DNA of 64,000 nucleotides, taken from the NCBI GenBank assembly GCA_905221605.1, contig CAJNDS010002564.1, forward strand, positions 28,501 to 92,500. The letters run 5' to 3'. How positions within the stretch are numbered: position 1 is the first letter of the stretch; every line of letters begins with the position of its first letter. The stretch comes from Symbiodinium natans (lineage: Eukaryota > Sar > Dinophyceae > Suessiales > Symbiodiniaceae). This document shows, in pieces, positions 12,201 through 25,278 of the stretch. The position numbers were made by a program, and so were the translations under genes. Below the pieces are notes generated by a model that was given only the letters and a program-made list of their open reading frames with translations, was not told where the DNA came from and ran no database searches.

Positions 12201-15200
12201 TGGAGTTGCGGCAGATGATGTTGTTCTGACCGGATGCAGGGTTGATGTCTTGTACGAGATTAATCTGCACAGTCGAGCTTGCAGCATGGGAATCTGGATC
12301 CGGTCTCCCGGGCTGTTGGTAGAACTGCTGCTGTTGCTGTTCCTTCTACTCGGCAAATTCCATGCCGCCAAGTGGCGAGCTCGTTAGACATGCCTCCTGA
12401 CTTTGAGACATAGGCCACCTGCCACACAAGACCGCCCGCCGACATCCGCCGACAGTGCACCAAACCTAGCACTCTGAAGCAGAACAAACCCGGAACCTGA
12501 AAGCCAAAGCCAAGAACACAAACCTTCAATCTGAAAGGTTTGACTGATCTTGCAGGCGGGCAGCAGACCCCGGCCGGTACAACCGGGACATGACAACGTT
12601 GTCCAACATTCCGCCTCTTAGGGACGCGTTAAAGGGCCCGGCAGGCTCTCCCAGGGTTATGGGTGTTGGCGGTTTATGGTTTCGGGTACCCAAGGGCGGT
12701 CTCAGCAACAATCTCAAGCGGCAGATGACAGCATAATACTCAACTGCTCAAAGAACTGTAGGGCTCACAGTGCACGGCCTGTGTTGCCGATGCGGATGCA
12801 GCCAGGCCTCATCCCAGCGATCTAAAGATTGGAAGCCAAACCCTAAACCCTAAACCCTAAACCCAGGCGTCTTGGCTTGCAGTGCCGTGTAGTTTCTCCT
12901 AGGAGTCCACGTGCCTGAAGCCATTGACCCTAGTGCGGGGCCTTTTCGGCCATCCACGCTGCTACTGCACTTATCCAGAGTAGTGCCTGGACACTGCACT
13001 TGACCAGAGTAGTGCCTGGATTGGATCACAGTGTGGACATTTGTTTCCTGGTGGTGCCAATATTTGCGAAGCCTGGTGCCTTTTGATCAGGTTGGCAACC
13101 TGCTGGTTTTTTCCTGGACCTTTTATGAGCACTGGCCATAATTGGATCCTCATTCTGAGTGTCCTTTTCTGCGGGCATCATTCCCTCAGAACCTGCCTGG
13201 CATCGGAATTTGCGTCGGAAACGCACCAAGGCGAGAACCAAACTGAGAGTTGCACTCAGTGGATCAAGCTTCACAGCGAGGGACCTCGCGAAGTCGATTG
13301 GAGTTCTCGCTGGCCATCACTCGGCAAGCACATTGGTGGCCAAGGCACAGAAGCTAGTCAGCAAGATGCAGACGGGAGCCTGGCGTTGCAGCACCTGCCG
13401 TCAGTATGTGAAAGCCCAAGCCAGCTATTGTCCTTCCTGCGGGTTACATTGGACACAAGCGGGAGGAGAAGCGCCATGGAAAGCAGGTGGACATCACGAG
13501 GCCACCTATCACTGGCGACACACTCCAAGTCCGAGACGGCGAACGACTTGGCAGTCTCCGAGGAGACGATCGGACAAGGGCAAGGGCAACAAGGACAAGA
13601 AGACGGGCAAAGGCAAAGACGCGCACCCAAGCAAAGGCAAGGGACCGGCCGAGACGAGCAGTACAATTCCGCGTCTCGAGCAGCTACCAGTTCCACCGGC
13701 GCCTCCGGCATTGCCCAGGAATGCGGCCGCACCACCGGCACCCAGTATGGCATCGACAGACGAGAAGAAGCTGTTGGACTCGCTGCTGGGGGAGCTAGGT
13801 CGGACGGATTGTCAACTCCCAGACGGAGTGAAGGCCATCATGGCACAGGTGTCGCAGACATCAGTGCAGGGCGAAGCCAAGGCTTTGCACAAATTGGTTT
13901 CCCAACGGAAGACTGCGGCGACATCCATCCAGAAGATTCGCCAACAGAGGGAACAGTTCGAGGCGGGCTGGGCTTCTTACGCGCAGTCGCTGATCGACGC
14001 GCTGACAACGCAGTTCCAAGAGCGCGAAGACGCACTCATGCATTTCGATGCGAAGGAACAAGAATGGTCCACACTCCTCAAGGAGGCAACTCAACAGCTC
14101 AAGGCTGCGACGAATCAAGAAGCAGGAGTCAAGCCGGAGGAGGACATGGACGGCATAGAGGAAGAGGTGGCAGACACAGCACTACGGGATGCACAGAATG
14201 CCACTCGCAGGGAACAGATGATGGAGCAGCACAAGAGAATGCGGATCGCCTTAGAGGAGGTGCGCGACACGGCTATTCTTGGAGCTGGATCCAGAGAACA
14301 CTCGAGGACACCAAGACGAAAGCTAAGACAGGAACCAGAAGATGCAGAAAGTGTGTCTTCGACAGATCAGTCCAAGTCTGGTGTCACCTCTGGTGCTGCA
14401 TTGCCGCCGCCGGCAGCCAAGGCTGCAGCCAAGGCTTCCACAGCCGCCAAGGATGCGCAGAAGGATTTTTGATATGCCCACTGCCGAGCCTCACGGGACC
14501 CAGTGGGCTAGATGCTCCGACATTTTGTCGTCGAGCCAGCGAAGAGCATGTACCGGAGCACTCCGTCTTCAAGGAACCTGATTTTGTCAATGTTTGGCAT
14601 GCGGGGCTTCTGGCACACTGCTTGCACTACGATGTGATCTTCCATGACGGACACACAGTCACATGGCGAGATCCGAGGATTAACAACGGAATCGACGACG
14701 GCCCGGCTTTGCACACGCGCAACCAGGCATGTTCGTCTTATTGCAATCCCGGAGCACCTCGATCATCTCCGGAGATTCATGCAACTACCTCCTGCAGGCA
14801 GCAGAATTCCCATAGGCTGCCCCTGTTTTGCACATTTGAAGACAGCTGGATCGTCAGCTATAATCGACTTGCCAGGAGGGCCAATAGAGTCCTCTGCAAA
14901 GTTCCCAATTTCGAAGGGATCCTCATGCCCTGCACCGCAACACGCGAGATCTCCCGCGACACTCGGGACAAACCTGTTGCTCGACCGGAAATTCCCAGTA
15001 AGAGCCACAAGAACGGTGCCAACACCAGCATGGGGTGTTCTCCTACCTGGACCAGCAAGTTCCTCTATTCACAGCATCGCAAGCCGCCTATCCATCGCAT
15101 GGTCCTTCACCCATGTGACACGACGAGCACACAGCTCCAGGCAGGGCCATTCTGTCTTGCACTGCCAGACAGTACAGGTAGACCGGCCAATGCACTTGAA

Positions 15201-18200
15201 GACAGCCCAGCAGTGTCTGTCTATCTTCCGATCCCAAGTGCCGACCTCGAGACCTGGCTGCAGGATAGCGGTTCGACGACATATGTGTTCTTCGATGTCC
15301 AAGATCACTACAGACGGAGGCAACTCCTTCCAGGATGGGGCCTCAGAGACATCATTGAGGATGCTGTCACCAATTCCAGAGCACAGCCAGTTCATGCCGC
15401 TAGGATACTTAAGGTTCCTCTTTCGGGTTTACCCGTAATACAGGTGGTTCTTGACTCTGCGAACCTACCACCATACTGGATCACCACTCCAGTTGACATT
15501 CGTGCACTTGATGAGGCAATTTGCACCATCGGCGTCCCAGATGAAGCATCGGCTTATGAGGTTGCCTTAAGTGTTGATAGGTTCTGCAGACTGCGAGCAC
15601 CACTGGCGACGAATGTCGCCCGCGGCAGAGTCTCCTTCTGCCCGCCCGGGACCATCCTGACAGATCCTTTCAGGCCGCATATCTTGGACAATCAACAAAC
15701 CATCATAGGTCTGCCGCGGGGAGAGAGGCATGCTTCAGAGTCATCATTAGATAGTGGCAGCACCGCAAGCTCTACCTCTGAGCATAGTGATTTTCACTGC
15801 ATTGAGGCTCCAGAGGTTCAGGTAAGCGAGGGGTTCACTGTCGCCTTTCATGCAGTGGGCCACCCCCCGTGGGTGCACACCTTTGCTTCGACGGCCACAC
15901 CGTCGCATGTTGCAGCGCACGCGTCTCAACATATGGCCTGCCAGACCAGCCAACGTAGCTGGCGCACCCAGTTCCTCTGGCGCCAGCCAGTGGTTAGCGG
16001 AGTGGACCTTCATTGCTTGCTTACCCCGACGGAGAATGCACCGGCAAGAGGTGGCGTTTTCCTCGCAGACTTCCGTCGCATTTTCGGCCCTGGCCTAAGG
16101 GGCTTAGCGGCACTCCCAGCAGAACCCCATACCCCTCAGACCACCTTGATCATGCGAGATGCGGCTGTCCGGTGCTTACATGATTGGGCGCTTGCCCATC
16201 CTCCTTTGGAGTTCGTGGTCACGACAGCTAGAAGGGGTGCTCTTCTAGTTCCAGAAAGTGAAGATGCGTGCGCGGTAGTCGAAACTTTCGACATAGCCAT
16301 CCAACTTCCCGGTTTCAGGCAGATTCTTCTGACCCAACACCCCCCTGTCGGAGCTGTCGAAGGAACATCACACACCGTCATACCTTGCCCAGACAGACCC
16401 TCCACCACCACCACCACAACCGCCATGCAGGGAGATGAACTGCCGTACTTTGTATGGCCTCTCCCACCGAGCAATCCACTCTTGGTGCGTTTGGGGGTTG
16501 CCTCAGCGGGGGTTTTCACTGTTGAGTTTCAGGGCAACCCTCCAGCAGAGGAGATAATGAGCAGAGTCTGGGCTGCTGCTGCCCAAGAACACAGCTTCAC
16601 CGAGCCTCTCGATGTCCATCTCGCACCCTGTCAGCCACCAGCATGGGTCTCGCACAGGGAAGTGTTGATCATTGCCTCCCCGGCTCAGGATCAGCAAGAT
16701 GAAGTGTCTGTTTGGCTTGACCTACGGCCGCAGGGAACGTTGACCTTCCGTCGTGTCAAGAGACACTTGCAGCCCGAAGCCCTTCTAGGTGAACTTAAAG
16801 GGTTCAAAGGTTTATACCGCAATGGACAGTTGTGGAGCACGCCTGGTCAGCTAAAGGACGGTGATTACATTGCAGGGTCTGTCGTGCCACAAGCCCCAGA
16901 CGTCCGCCCCAACGACTACTTCATTCAAAGGGTTGCCCGACTCAGCGCCCTGCTCATCCCATTGACCACGAGCCCACAGCTTTTGTTTGAGACCACCACC
17001 TGCTATGAGCTAGATCAAAGCATGGCCTTGCGTGCATGGTCAGAGCTCCTGCAAACACGATCTGATGCCCTTGGACTCGAGCATAACCCAGTGGACACCT
17101 TCCTCATCATTGGTCCTCGTGTAGAGATCCAAGGGGCATTGAAAGGTGATGCGCTGAACATAAAGTCCGTAGGGGAATGGGCGCAGAGATGGCTTTTCCC
17201 CATAGTAGGCCGTTTCATCCTGCACGATACAGAGGGCCTAGTGCAAGGCAGGCGACTGTTCATTCACACATCACCTGACATGAACTCCTTTGAACAATAC
17301 ATCAGGATTCATGTCACAGGCAATGCTGTGCAGGCATTTACGGTCCCTCACTCCACATCGCCGAGCGAATTGGTCAAGATCGCACCCATAGCAGATGCGG
17401 AGTCCAGACCAGTTCCGGGAAGATCATGGTTTGGTTCGGTATTTCCCTCGACCAACCTGCATAGGGCTCTCGACATTCACTCAGGATCGGCGACCCTCCC
17501 TTCAAGCGATGCGACCACACCGGCTGGAGCAACATCCATGCTCGCCACCCTCTCAAACTGGCGCAGGCAGCGCTTCCTACTGAGGGTTGCTGACATAGGG
17601 GAAGGAGATCCCGGCACAGCCATCGCGCTCGAGGCCTTAGAAAGGACTGCCGAAGAGGACACGCGTGCCACCACGACCACTACCACGGCTGCACGAGCAC
17701 ATCAAAGAGCCCGAGATGTCGTGCATGTACCGGGCAGGCCACTGCTTTTCTTGATTACTGGCAGCGCCATTGCTGGACAAGAGCTTCAAGAGATCACTTG
17801 TGAAAGCATGGCAGCCTCACTCGCAGAGCTCCTTAGCCAACACAAAATTCGGGGGCAAGGGCCGACTGACGGATGCCTTAAGATGGCCCTCTCTCACCCA
17901 GGTCGCACAACACAGTACCGAGAAATACTGATGTTGTGGCATCCACTGGATTTTGATGTCCACATCCTCGTAGATTGTAGGGGCATTGGGGGTGGCATAG
18001 GACATAGGGCCGTAGACTCTGATGTGGACCCACTGACCCTGGTACCCCATGAGCTACAGCCCTTGGCCAGATTCATCTACATCAATGGTGTCCCTTTGCC
18101 GATCTTTCGGTCGCCGTTGCAAGACGGCGACTATGTTACTTTTGAGACCCAGGCACCTTCCATGCCAGCCATACCTCGGTCGGCACTTTTCCGCAACTGG

Positions 18201-21200
18201 CCAATGTTGAGCTTGCTTGGAGTCGATTTGTTGCTTGACGACATGGCTCGCATCCCCGACCAGGCACTCGCGATGGTCCGAGCCATCACTGAGCGCCTAC
18301 GTGATGCATTCGATGTTAGGATGAACTACCTCGGCTTCCACCTTGAGGTGAGGCAACAGGCCCTTCTGTACAGTCGATACAGAGGTGAAATAATGGTCTT
18401 AGCCCCGAATCGACTGCCGGTCCAGCGCAGAGAAGTTGAGGACATAGTTCCACTCATCCCGGAATGGAACGGTGCAAGTCACGTGGTAGACTCCGGGGTC
18501 ATGTCGTTGGACGCATCGGTCTTTCTGGTGCAAGACACGTATGAGTCCCGAGAAACTTGGCACCTGATCCCTCTGCCCTTTTTTGCGCAACTCTACCTGT
18601 TGTGGCCCGTGGATGCCATGACGCTAAGGAGGGTCAATGAACTGCCAGCCCCGGCGGGACAGCAAGTCAATACACGCTCGTGGGTACGTCCACCATTTTC
18701 ACAGCCTGGCAAGCGAGGGCACCAGCCTGGCGCAGATTGGGTCCGTTAAGCTAGCCAAGCAAGGAAATAGGTCACCATGTGAGGACATTGCCCTTACTGC
18801 ACCTCCTGCAAGAATCCAGCTGTGCCGCAAGGAATTCGCTTTTCATGATGGCGCCGACAGCGTGCAACCTCACGGGCAACTGAACATCCCATGTGCAGCA
18901 CTCCCCTTTGGCCCGTTCAGTGGGTGTCGGGCGAATCACGTGCAGCGCCCCCAACAACCTCCTATTGAGGTTCACCCGCCAGATTTCGCACTGATTGTCG
19001 ATCAAACCTTCTTGGCGGTCGCCAGAGTCACTGCTGGTAGACAAGCCCCACAGATGGAGCATCGCATGACGGTCTTCGACCCCCTGTTTCATGTGAGGGT
19101 TCTTCCCTACAGTGCCGCACAGAGAGTCGAATGGGCCATGGCGGCTATTCTGCAGGCCACACCCCGGGCTGTGAAAAGCATTCAGCAGCTCGAGTCCACA
19201 GTATACGGCTATCCAGAGCCGCAATTTGTCTTGTCCTTTGTCGAAGCGGCGGACAGGCACTATGCAGTCCCTGTGGATTGCCGCGGGGTAGGGGGCGGCA
19301 TATGCACCATCCACATTGCACCTGCAATGAGATGGGGTCAGCTTGCGCGTGCCATCCGTGATGCGCCAAACGATGTCTCGGCATGCAATGAGGCTGGAAA
19401 TACCATCACCACAGCCCACGAGGCGCATAGACTGCATATGCACAACGCGCACGGGCCTTTGCATAGCCCACTACCCATGGACCCGCTGCTGCTTCAGTGG
19501 ATCTTTGCGGTGATCCGCCCACCAACACCCCCGATGCCAGCTGACAGCAGCTGCTCCTTAGGAGAAGACAATGCAGGCAACGGAGACAGAGCGAGTGAAG
19601 CAGGAAAAGGCGCAGAGGATTCGCATCCGCATGTTGACCCCAGTGTTGGTGCTGAGCCTTCAGGCTCGGGGTCGCGGGCCGGGCCATCGCTTGCAGCGCG
19701 AGATGCGGTCAGCGTCGCCACTCCTATGGGGCGCCGAAATCTCCCACCAGCACCGCGGGCAGAACACCATGACACTCCACTCTTGCCTGAGTGCCATTTA
19801 CGCATAGCGGCACAGCATTTGTCAAACGAGAAGTCCAAACTTTTTCAGCATGACTGTCTCGGGCTTGCCAATTTGCATAGGGACACACGCCGCATTCAGC
19901 CACTGCACGCCAGCACGGCAGCAGCTCTACGTACACTGCCATGTTGGGACAGTACGAAGACATCCGATGCTGCTCGCATCTTCACGGATGGATCATACCA
20001 GTCCGAAACGGGCAATGCTGCATGGGCTTTTTGTGTCTTGGTCAGGCAAGATCAAGAATGGAGATTTGGCGGATTTGCCTCAGGCCGAATCGACCCCTCA
20101 GACGGTCCTTCCAGGCTTAATGCTCACATCGCAGAATTGCATGCACTCTTTGCTGCCCTCCTGACGGCAGGAAGTATGCTAGGACACGAAATTGTCATGC
20201 ACTACGATGCAAAGGCAGCGGCAAACATGGCTCAGGCATTGGCGTGGTCAAAAGATTTGGACCAGCTTTCACTGAGAGTCACTCTGTTGACAGATTATGC
20301 CAAAGAGCAGGTCAGCAATTTGACATGGCATCACGTTCCAAGCCACACAGGCGAGCCGTTCAATGAGTTGGTAGATGTTGCTGCCAAAAGAGCGGCGGAG
20401 GGCAAATTTGAACATGCCCCGTTCCGCAGCTTGATGTCGAGATTTCTCTCGCAACAGGAGTTCCATTGGCTATGGCTCAAAGACAAGAGCAAGTCGCCCA
20501 ACTCGGCATGGCCAGTCTACAGTGATGAACTGGAAGCTGGCGCTATCATGCCTGACCAAAGTACACAGCCAGAGATCTGCACATGGCCCTCAGACGACTC
20601 AGCCCTGAGCGTCCCGCCTGCAAGGGAAGAAGGACTGTATCAGTGGAATCTGAATCTCATGACGTACAATGCACTTTCCCTCAAGAACCCGGCCCAAAGG
20701 CAAGTCATTGCGTCACAAGGGGCCTCACAAGGCATCCACATCATTGGAGTACAGGAATCGAGGTATACTCCAGACAATGTCATCAGTCGCCAAGGCCCAT
20801 ACACCGTCATTGCTGGGCCGGACGATGCTGGCCACCTCGGCTGTCAGCTATGGCTCCGCAATGATGTGGCAATCGCATCCAATGGGACCAGTCAGATCTT
20901 CCTAGACCCCACTAAGGCTTCAATCATCAGAGCTGAGCCGCGACTGCTTGTCGTACTTCTAGAGACAGGCAAACAGGGCCTAGCGTGCATTGTTGGACAC
21001 GGTCCCACCGCGGCTACTGAGACTGACCTCTTAGTCCAATGGTGGAGCAAACTAGACAGTGCACTTAGAGCCATCCCACATAAATACAGGCCGATAGTCC
21101 TCCTCGATGCGAATGCACGTTTTGCTGAAGGCCATAGTAGCATCATGGAGGCGCAGCCAGCCACAACTCCTGGCAGGCTCCTAGTTCAGCTGGCCAAAGA

Positions 21201-24200
21201 AAGGGCCCTGGCGTGCACCAGCCTTCAGGATCAGCATGGCCGACATTTCACAACATGGACTGGTCCAATGTCCAAAGGAGCCTGCATTGACTACATACTT
21301 GTGCCAAATGATTGCGAGTATGGGCTAATCACTACCGGAGCATGGACCTCCTTTCCTTCGATCCACGGCCCAGATCACTTTCCGCTGAGAGCCAGTGTTT
21401 CATGGCAGGAAGCAGGCAAATGTAGCCACAGGCACGTCCAGGTAGACAGGCAAGCCATGCTCACACCTGCAGGTAGGGAAACCATTCAACACATTTTTGA
21501 TACGGCACCGCAGTTGCCCTGGCACGCACATGCCGATGATTACCTTGCCGCCATCAACACGCATGTGAGTCGAGGGCTTGTGGCTGCTTTCCCACGGCAA
21601 ACCAAGCAGCCGAGGCAGCTACACATTTCCGACAAGTCGTGGCAATGGATACGCTACCGCAGAGAGCTCAGGCGACAGCTCTTTCGAGCGACACAAAAAC
21701 ACGGCCGACATATCCTGAGGGCGTGCTGGAATGCCTGGAGACGAGCACACCCTGCCCCGCACAGATTAGGCAACGAGTGGTCAATGCTCAAAGCCCGCAT
21801 CTGCAAGCTCATACGCACCGCCAATTCGGCAGTTCGCACGTGCATGCGACAAGATGCGGCGGCTTACGCGAGGCATAGCATGCTGGAGGCCAGACAGGAA
21901 GGCCCTAGTGCTTTGGCACGACAACTGCGCGGCATCCTCAAGATCGGGCGTGCGTACAAACCAGTTCGCACATCCCCGTCACTTGTTGTTAATGGAGCCC
22001 TGGTCACCGGAAGCTCTGAGGTATCGGCAGCCTTTGCCCAGCATTTCGCCAAGGCTGAACGTGCACGACCATGTAGCAGGGCCCAGCTACAAGGTGCCCA
22101 TGCCAGGGCGCATCACACTCCCGGCACCAACATCTCGGCCAAAGAGGTCCCCACATTAGTCGAGCTAGCAGGGCGGTTCGCGCGACTTCAAGTCAACAAG
22201 GCATGTGGATTTTCCAAAATCCCAGCGGAAGCCTTCAAGGCAGCTCCGTTAGCAGCCGCCAAGTTGCACATGCCCCTTCTCCTCAGAATGGCCATGGGAA
22301 GAGAACCCCCCTTCCTATGGGTCGGTGGACACTGTGTCCCGATACCGAAGCCCAATAAACCACCGCTGGACCTTAGCGGTTGGCGTAGCGTGATGCTACT
22401 TGAACCGGCGTGCAAAGCGGTCGGACAGGCCTTTCGCCCGGCGATAGTGCAGCAATTCATGGCACATGCGTTGCCGGTTCAATGCGGCGCGCAGAAAGGG
22501 GTGCCGATCTCGCTACCCATGCAGTACATCAGAACGCATCTAGCGTTGCTGGAAGCGCAAAAGACGTCCGGGGCAATCCTGTTTGTGGACGCAACCAATG
22601 CGTACTACAGCATCATCCGCCATTTCCTCTTCGCGCATGGAGACATTTGCGGGCAGCAGGCCCTGTGCAGCGCTGTAGAGGCGATCCATCCCGACCCTTG
22701 CATGCAGCGGCAGCTGCTGGCTGCACTGGCCGGACCAGGCCTGCTGCACACGTCCCCAGCTCCGGTCCAGAACTACGTGCGGAGCGTGCTGGCACATGCC
22801 TGGTTCAGTACAAAACCCCTTGCAGAACACCTGTGCGAGACCAACACGGGAACATCTCCAGGGGCGCCCTTGGCGGACGTTCTTTTCCAACTCATCTTCT
22901 CGACGGCAATGAAATCCATTCAAGATCAGATACGTGAGCACGACCTTGAGGCTGTCCTGCCCTCAGGCGAAACTGCCCCTGCTCCTACATGGGCCGATGA
23001 CCTTGCGGTGCCATGTATGTGCAACCACGCTAGAGAAGTCTTGCCCCGTGTCATAGAGATTGCAGGCATCACCAGACAAGCTATGAAGAGAGTTGGATTA
23101 GCCATGAATTTCAGTCCAGGGAAATCGGAAGCTTTGGTGGTTTGGAGGGGCGCTGAAGCATCCAATCTTCGACGACAATACTTCGGTGAGGCCCACCCGC
23201 ATGTGCAGGTTCCGCTTGAGGACGGCGAAGAGGCCAAGCTGACGCTGACCCGAGAGTACCTGCATTTGGGGGGTATTGTCAATGACAAAGACACGTACCG
23301 CGAGGATATACTCCATCGACAGGTGCACGCACAAGTAGCCTTTCATAGGCTGCGCCGCACTTTGTTGCATAGCCCTCACCTGAGCCCACGAGAAAAGAGC
23401 CAGCTCTTTACAAGTCTGGTCCTCGGGCGCTTTTTGCACGGAGTCGGACAATGGAAGATGAGCCGTGCAGATGAATTGCTCTTTTGTTCCATCATCCAGA
23501 AATGGCACCGGTGTCTTGTACGCCCCATCGCCAATGTCTCCGCTAAAGGCTTGACAGCCGAGCAAATCTGTCAAGTGACGGGTTGCTTGCCAGCAGAGAC
23601 GCTACTCCACGCCGCGCGCGTCGCACAACTACATGTGGTGGTAACACAGGGCGAAGGCTATCTCTGGAAAGCGTTATTGCTTGCGGAAGGATGGCTGGCA
23701 ATGGCGCTCAACTCGTTGCATGTAGCGCTCAGACAGACTCAGCAGGACTTCGCAATGCCGCAAGATGTGGGAGACGCCTTACAACATCTGAAGGGCAACG
23801 CAGAGATGCTCAGGTTGCTCCCGAGCAGGTACAAGCAACGCGTCGCACACCAGCAAGGCAAACACAGAACCAAGGTGCTGGAAAAGGCAGTTTTTCTTGC
23901 CAGTTTGGACGAAGAGGGGGGTTGTGCTTTCACAATCCGTCCCGACCAGGGCGAGAAGAAAGAACACTGCCCGGAATGCGGCATCAGGTGTGCTACTCCG
24001 GCAGCACTGGCATCGCATCGCCGGAAGAGGCATGGTATCCCTGGGACTGCTGCCTGCATACAGGGCACATCATGTATGGCATGCCGTATGGAGTTCTGGA
24101 CTACCCCACGCCTTCGGCTCCACCTCCGCAAGCAAAGCGCCTGCATGGCGCGACATGCGGCATCCGATGTGAGCTACATGAGCTGGGAGTACACTGCGAA

Positions 24201-25241
24201 CCTAGCGCTGACAAGACGGCCAGCCATGGTAACCCTGGGACCGCAACCGTTCTGGGCGACGATGATGCCAGCTCCGGAAACAGTCCAAGTTGCAACACAG
24301 GACTGCAATCTGTCGGTGATATGGGAGGCAATGGTGAAGCACAGCAATGCAGCCTCGCTGTTCTTTTTGAACGCGACTCGCATTTTCTCACGTATGCACA
24401 CCCTGCCCGACATTGAGGATCTGCTAGAGCATAGTCCCGTAGGTGGAACCGTCGGGCAGTTGAAGGTCAGGCTTTTGGCCGACCTTTTGAGGCTCAGCGC
24501 GTGCACTGTACACAAGTACCAGCTTGGAGAAAGCGGGTGCAGCACGCAGGGCCTCTTTACAGCCAGCTTGCAAGGGCAAGCGGTTGTTTTGACAGTCGCT
24601 GGAGGCGGCTAGTTTGTCAGAGACATCGCGCGCGTCCTACGGACTCAAGCCGCAAGCTCAGAAACCCTAAACCCTAAACTGCCCTACTCTAAACCCTGAA
24701 AAACTCCTCTCCCCTCCAAGCTTCCGGCTTGATTCCACCCACCGTGGCCGGCCCGATCATGCCGATCTCGCGCATCTCGGCTTCCTGGGGCTGCACAGCA
24801 TCTGAAGTTCACGGGGTTTTAGAGATGAGGGTGATGAGGGTTCAGGCTTTGGGAACGTTTGGGAGTAGCACAACTTGGAAAACGAGCTTCCTAAACCCTG
24901 ACTGCACGGCATCACTAGAGTCAACAGGCTCGACCCCCTGCCTTGATCAGCAATCGCGTCTGCTGTTCCGGGACACCCTGCCGGTGTGGAAAGACAGAGT
25001 TTAGGGTTTTTCTAGATTTTCAGGGCTTCGGGTTTTGGGATTCTTCTGGAGCTTTAGGGTTTTGGGGTCGATTCTTTGCGCTGGGGGGGGGGGGGGCGGT
25101 GCTTCGCTCGGCTGGTGGGTTCTAAGCACTTCGAGGGTCCTGCCTCCGCGATGATCGCCACCTGGGTTGGGCGTATGATGCTGCACTACGCTGAATGGCG
25201 TTTAACTTAACAAAGTATCTTTAGAAAATCATACACATCCA

Positions 25242-25278
<37 letters not shown>

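Larger units (their letters stand above)
12865..24660 (+). mobile_element. Non-LTR retrotransposon (LINE) with gag-like ORF, long middle ORF, and RNase H-EEP-RT pol
   Basis: The element spans about 11.8 kb on the plus strand inside an ACLY intron, antisense to that gene. Boundaries are inferred: left flank 12836-12864 and right flank 24661-24680 are both CCCTAAA repeats in the same orientation, as if one array had been split. No long terminal repeats and no poly(A) tail are visible. The 5' region contains two imperfect 29-base tandem copies (12965-12993 and 12994-13022, shared core CCAGAGTAGTGCCTGGA). ORFs follow at 13159-14472, about 14464-18749 and 18637-24612, each in a different frame from the one before. 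The reverse transcriptase keeps its catalytic aspartates and the pol ORF has no stops over 1,991 codons, so the copy looks young and perhaps active, apart from one doubtful frame change near 14.7-15.2 kb. Confidence 0.88.

Noticed and set aside
13041-14460. First 470 codons of the 1,902-codon frame
   Set aside because: The overlapping ORF1 frame has the zinc ribbon and coiled coil; this one reads as Gly/Arg/Ser-rich shadow until after ORF1 ends.
23583-24416. Plus-strand frame of 277 codons overlapping pol
   Set aside because: It is out of frame with the intact pol ORF and has Arg/Gly/Ala-rich shadow composition.
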